NCBI GenBank assembly: GCA_020253595.1
Contig: JADCBH010000340.1
Span: 1-8,954 of the forward strand
Direction: 5' to 3'
Length of the DNA stretch: 8,954 nt
From: Brevundimonas sp.
GTDB lineage: Bacteria > Pseudomonadota > Alphaproteobacteria > Caulobacterales > Caulobacteraceae
The notes beneath the pieces were generated by a model. It ran no database searches. It was given only the letters and a program-made list of their open reading frames with translations, and had not been told where the DNA came from. The position numbers were made by a program, and so were the translations under genes. Positions 5,739 through 8,954 of this stretch are shown here, in pieces; position 1 is the stretch's first letter, and each line of letters opens with the position of its first letter.

Positions 5739-7558
5739 CGCATTTCGTTATGGTGCGGGACAACGCTAGCACTGATCGTCGTGAGCTGGTGCGATCAGCC
5801 CAATTCAATGTCCTTCGGGTCGAAGACAGAATGATGTATGTCTTGCTGGAGAAGACTCTAGAGATTAGGCGCTTACCGATACAGGTAATAGAGGGTCTTA
5901 GGCTGTGCAGCGTCCCGAGGACCATAGATGAGCACACGCGTGCACTGATCAACTCCGGGCTTGTGGAAAGCGCCGTCGGCGTAACAGCCTTGATCAAGCA
6001 TTTTTGCGATATTCAGTTGTTAGTGGGTGTGGATGACGATGCGAGTGCAGGGCGACGAGATGTGTCGATAGCGAAGAGGAACCGGCGCCCTCTAACCGTC
6101 GCATTCGTCACCAAGGATCGACCAGAATATGTGTCGCGTGCGTTGGCGGGATTTGGAGCAAACTTCCGCAAGCACGGCCAGTCACCTCGGGTGGTAGTAG
6201 TGGATGCTAGTGTAGAGCCAGAGAGTCAGGCCTCGACAACACAGATCGTCGCTGGGTTCCGGAAACAGTTCGGTCTACCTATCTCCGTGGTGGGGCAGCG
6301 AGAGAAGGCAGCTCTTTACGAGGCGATCGTTGAACGTCTCGGCTTCCAAGTGGCGAATGAGGCTAAGTTCCTACTGGGGCTCAATAGTGAGTCCAAGGAA
6401 GTCGACGTGGGTGCCAGTATGAACTATCTGTTACTGTCATGTGGAAGAAGGGTACTCTGTAGGATTGATGACGATGTTCTGCCACGATTTTTTTCTAGGA
6501 ATGCCCATGTAGGGGACGGGGAATTCTGCGCAAGCGATGACGGGCCTGTTCTTGCCCGATACGAGTCTCGCAGTTCCGCGATGGAGGGCCTGCAGGAGAA
6601 CGAGCTGGATTGTCTGGGTGAAATGGAGCACTCAATAGACAAGGCTCGTTCCTTTCTGGATAGCAGTGGCTGCTGGGCTATGGCAGGTGGCTGCGCACCG
6701 TTTCCACGCTCTGGGGTCTTTCGAGGACACGATCTCGCTTCAGTTAGCTTCGGCACGGTCGGCGATTGCGGATCGTGGTCAAATGAGTTTGTGATTGATC
6801 ACCTGACAGCCTCACCAGTGCACCGGACCACAAACACTAGCAATGGTGTGCTGGAGCCATCGCAGGGCCGGGAGGTATTCACCTGCTTTGATCGCCATAC
6901 GATCTCGGCGAGGCCCGGGTTTACTACTATGTGCTCGGCGATAGTGTCGCCTGAGACCGCCCCACCGTTTTTCCCACGATATCGAAACAGCGATGGGGTG
7001 TGGGCGACGACCATATCAACGTGTACGAATGCTCTACACGCCAGTCTTCCCTATGCAGTCCTACACGATCCCCCTGCGCGGGCTCAGACATTCAACGTAG
7101 ATTGGTTTTCTCCTGTTTATGTGTTGCCCGTACACTTTGTCGTTATGGCTTTGGTAAAGTATGCGTCAGAAGCGATGTCCCGATCGCTCGCGGGCGTCGG
7201 GATAACAGAACTAGGACGCAACCTAGTGGAGCTAGCGTCGGGGACAAGCAGGGGATTCTCTTTTGTCTGTACCTCTGCGATCTCGTTGCGTCTTGTGGGG
7301 ATGATGCGACTGGCCACGTCACTGCCCGTAACCGAACACTCGGCCTCACAAAAGTCTGTTGGCAGGGGGCTCGTCGAGGCCCTGGACAGGACGCTGGAAG
7401 GTTACGATCGATATCAGTTCCGCGGCACTCAGCACGGAGCGGCGATCTCTATCGCAGAACTTCAAAGCCAAGTGGAAGCGTTTGGTAGGGCGCTGCAGGT
7501 GTGGGCGGATGTACAGGAGGCGGGCAGTGCCGTGCTAGCGGCAACAGATGATGTATAA
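5735..7558 (+). CDS. Family-2-like glycosyltransferase with N-terminal PqqD/RRE-like region
   Basis: This is a 607-residue protein without signal or clear membrane segments, so probably cytoplasmic. GTG 5735 overlaps the upstream stop (GTGA) behind GGAAGGAAG; an in-frame ATG at 5750 is a possible alternative. Residues about 24-80 (FNVLRVEDRMMYVLLEK, LPIQVIEGLRL, PRTIDEHTRALINSGLVE) have the strand-plus-winged-helix pattern of PqqD/RRE domains that bind leader peptides of ribosomal natural products. Residues about 118-250 look like a GT-A nucleotide-sugar fold: LTVAFVTKDRPEYVSRAL, VVVVDAS, and a metal-binding DDD at 245-247 in VLCRIDDDVLPRF. A second conserved-looking block, RNSDGVWA (417-424) followed by LPYAVLHDPP (438-447), fits the acceptor side. 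The C-terminal 150 residues are helical and unassigned. The function proposed is sugar transfer to a peptide, possibly the six-Cys product. The GT call is moderate; the PqqD/RRE resemblance is by eye. Confidence 0.65.
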   Translation: MTHFVMVRDNASTDRRELVRSAQFNVLRVEDRMMYVLLEKTLEIRRLPIQVIEGLRLCSVPRTIDEHTRALINSGLVESAVGVTALIKHFCDIQLLVGVDDDASAGRRDVSIAKRNRRPLTVAFVTKDRPEYVSRALAGFGANFRKHGQSPRVVVVDASVEPESQASTTQIVAGFRKQFGLPISVVGQREKAALYEAIVERLGFQVANEAKFLLGLNSESKEVDVGASMNYLLLSCGRRVLCRIDDDVLPRFFSRNAHVGDGEFCASDDGPVLARYESRSSAMEGLQENELDCLGEMEHSIDKARSFLDSSGCWAMAGGCAPFPRSGVFRGHDLASVSFGTVGDCGSWSNEFVIDHLTASPVHRTTNTSNGVLEPSQGREVFTCFDRHTISARPGFTTMCSAIVSPETAPPFFPRYRNSDGVWATTISTCTNALHASLPYAVLHDPPARAQTFNVDWFSPVYVLPVHFVVMALVKYASEAMSRSLAGVGITELGRNLVELASGTSRGFSFVCTSAISLRLVGMMRLATSLPVTEHSASQKSVGRGLVEALDRTLEGYDRYQFRGTQHGAAISIAELQSQVEAFGRALQVWADVQEAGSAVLAATDDV

Positions 7559-7622
7559 CCAAGACGTCGGCACCGACTCTACGAACACAGTGTGCTGCAT
7601 GTTCTGTCGAAGCGTGGCTTAG
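7548..7622 (+). CDS. Possible 24-aa Cys-rich micro-ORF
   Basis: ATGATG at 7548 overlaps the end of the glycosyltransferase gene and opens a 24-residue frame ending at TAG 7620-7622, with a notable tail TVCCMFCRSVA. No good ribosome binding site precedes it, although translational coupling through the overlap is possible. It could be a tiny peptide substrate, a leader, or chance. Confidence 0.15.
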   Translation: MMYNQDVGTDSTNTVCCMFCRSVA

Positions 7623-7721
7623 AAACAATCAAGACTGGTGGAGCAACGGCGGTCACAATGAGGAAGAAACAGAAGTAGGCAGTGTCTAAAAGCCGTCAGA
7701 GGTGATGGGACATAGGAGTCT
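7623..7721. other. Short gap with AGGAG site before second glycosyltransferase
   Basis: No gene is seen. AGGAG at 7714-7718 is the ribosome site for the next gene, only 3 bases from its ATG. It lies inside a small inverted repeat, CATAG-GAGT-CTATG (7711-7724), that also contains the start codon. The gap of about 160 bases after 7558 is longer than those inside the upstream operon, so this gene may have its own expression level or promoter. Confidence 0.45.
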
Positions 7722-8954
7722 ATGCGAATCGGCATTCTGTTCATGGGAAATGAGACTGACCGGCTGTGGGGGGGCGGAGTAATATCCTTTTACCTGAGTA
7801 AGGAACTAGAAAGGCTTGGGCATTGCGTATGGAGATCGTCGATTGGCGACGAGAAAACGTGGTATGCGGAGGTTCAGCGACGATCTGATGCTATTATTTG
7901 CCACGGGGTGCCAGCAGGCCGGGTTCCGGGAAGTATTTGGCAAAGCTCCGAATGTATTGTGTTCTGGTGGCTGTCTGACATGTTCTATTCGGCTGGAGAG
8001 CTGTCGCGATCTCCATTCGCTGCGGTCGCCGGCAATTCGGCGCGAGGAATTGCCATTCTGCAGTCGAGGGCGAAGCTAGCGACGATTATTGAGCTGGCGG
8101 CGGATGAGTCGTTCTTGGATCTACCAAGACAGGCCGGAGGGGAAGGCGGGATCGTCTATCTCGGCGTGTATCCCCATAAGAGCGAAGAACAGATGGCGCT
8201 GTTGTTTAATCCTGCTCGAAACTTCCACTTTGAAATTTGGGGAAGAGGGTGGGAACAATCGCCCTATTCAGAGTGGTATCAGGGCGTGTTGCCCCTGATG
8301 GACGTCGGGAAGCTTTATTCTAGAGCGCGTATTGTGTTGTTATTGACGGAGATGCGTCAGCAGGCGCATGGGATGGTTAATAATCGGCTCTTTGAGGCTC
8401 TCGCGTCCGGAGCAACAGTTGTATCAGAGAGCTTCCCATATTTGAGACAGCACGAGCTGGGCAGGTATGTGGAATTTGTATCCAGTGAGCAGGAGGCACT
8501 CTCAACATTTAATCGGATAATAGATAATTGGAGCGTCTACGAAGCGCGGGGAGCCGAATGCAGAAAGTTAATCAGACTACGACATTCATATAGCCGAGTA
8601 GCGTGCGAATTTATCGAGCTCATACGCGAGGTACACAAAAGGGCGGCTGTGGCAGTACCCCCTCCTGCCGGTCAGGGCGGCCGGAGGGGCTCGCCTGCGT
8701 CTGGGGGGATTGTTCCATTTGTGGCAGACCGGATAGCGATTACCGTTGGTGCTGGCGACGGTCTTGTGGCTTCGTACGAGAAGTGGTGGGGACTGGATAA
8801 GATAGAGTGCCTCACGCCGGAGGATATGTGGAAAGACCATTCTCTAAAGATTAGGTTGCCGGCTGGCTCAGCAGGTCCGACAGTCTCAGCTCGCTTTGGC
8901 GCTCCGGAGGGTGGCTGTCAAGCCATTGTAGCGTTTGGACGAGGTTCGGTGCTG
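7722..8954 (+). CDS. CgeB-like group-1 glycosyltransferase, 3'-truncated by window
   Basis: The frame is open from ATG 7722 to the window end, giving 411 residues. The N-terminus has the GT-B opening: a first strand MRIGILF, a Gly-rich turn (WGGGVIS) and a helix ending LERLGH. Residues about 143-265 form the nucleotide-sugar half: IVYLGVYPHKS, FEIWGRGWEQSPY, LYSRARIVLLL, then NNRLFEALASGATVVSE (220-236), the hallmark of CgeB-like/Glyco_trans_1_2 proteins, followed by HSYSRVACEFIELI. Such enzymes move sugars to peptides, spore or cell-surface acceptors. From about 308 a Pro/Gly/Arg-rich linker (AVPPPAGQGGRRGSPASGG) leads to a further region (330-411 and beyond) that I do not recognise; the usual family ends near residue 300-350. 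Together with the upstream glycosyltransferase it points to a two-step glycosylation. The GT call is firm; the acceptor is unknown. Confidence 0.75.
   Translation, partial: MRIGILFMGNETDRLWGGGVISFYLSKELERLGHCVWRSSIGDEKTWYAEVQRRSDAIICHGVPAGRVPGSIWQSSECIVFWWLSDMFYSAGELSRSPFAAVAGNSARGIAILQSRAKLATIIELAADESFLDLPRQAGGEGGIVYLGVYPHKSEEQMALLFNPARNFHFEIWGRGWEQSPYSEWYQGVLPLMDVGKLYSRARIVLLLTEMRQQAHGMVNNRLFEALASGATVVSESFPYLRQHELGRYVEFVSSEQEALSTFNRIIDNWSVYEARGAECRKLIRLRHSYSRVACEFIELIREVHKRAAVAVPPPAGQGGRRGSPASGGIVPFVADRIAITVGAGDGLVASYEKWWGLDKIECLTPEDMWKDHSLKIRLPAGSAGPTVSARFGAPEGGCQAIVAFGRGSVL
8659..8689. repeat. GC-rich inverted repeat inside glycosyltransferase linker
   Basis: CCCCTCC (8659-8665) and GGAGGGG (8683-8689) are perfect inverted copies, with further GCC/GGC pairing inside. 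It encodes the Pro/Gly/Arg-rich linker and is clearly more GC-rich than the surrounding gene. It may be only a by-product of the linker codons, or a small repeat element inserted in frame. Confidence 0.4.

Noticed and set aside
7000..7488. 162-aa plus-strand frame in another phase
   Set aside because: It lies entirely within the 607-aa glycosyltransferase, whose frame is continuous and has coherent motifs.
7816..8298. Two short plus-strand frames (7816-8079, 8089-8298)
   Set aside because: Both are out of phase within the long glycosyltransferase frame that starts at 7722 and stays open to the window end.
1..8954. CRISPR array, tRNA or rRNA
   Set aside because: No regularly spaced direct repeats, cloverleaf-like sequence or rRNA signature was seen on either strand.

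Overview
The window looks like accessory DNA from a Gram-negative bacterium. I lean towards Acidobacteriota. The reasons are a TonB-type C-terminal domain and a large secreted protein with carboxypeptidase-regulatory-like (CarboxypepD_reg) repeats, both abundant in that phylum, and an IS66 C-terminus of the subtype I associate with it. This assignment is inference, because no rRNA or ribosomal protein gene is present. The 5' third is mobile-element DNA: the C-terminal part of a TraI/MobA-like conjugative relaxase (1-1464), a likely terminator, an inverted repeat and a decayed IS66 transposase tail (about 1600-1833) with a possible right IS end near 1879.

From 2039 to the right edge all genes lie on the + strand. 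By eye they are less GC-rich than the relaxase. The order is: a 70-aa exported peptide with six cysteines (2039-2251); a 376-base gap with two strong inverted repeats; a small secreted TonB_C-domain protein (2631-3101); a membrane-anchored thioredoxin-like/rhodanese fusion (3137-4036); a secreted, probably lipid-anchored protein with repeated CarboxypepD_reg-like modules (4047-5738); a 607-aa family-2-like glycosyltransferase with an N-terminal region resembling a PqqD/RRE peptide-recognition domain (5735-7558); and a CgeB-like group-1 glycosyltransferase with an unusual C-terminal extension, cut by the window end (7722-8954).

The genes from 2631 to 7558 are packed like one operon: gaps of 35 and 10 bases, then a GTGA start/stop overlap. 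The best reading, which is inference, is an undescribed locus that makes and exports a small Cys-rich, Ser/Thr-rich peptide. The peptide may be glycosylated by the two glycosyltransferases. Its disulfide or sulfur state may be handled by the thioredoxin-rhodanese protein, and its passage or display at the outer membrane may involve the TonB-like and CarboxypepD_reg proteins. No transporter, protease or regulator gene is visible; these could lie beyond 8954. The position beside a relaxase and an IS remnant suggests the locus is cargo of a plasmid or integrative element.
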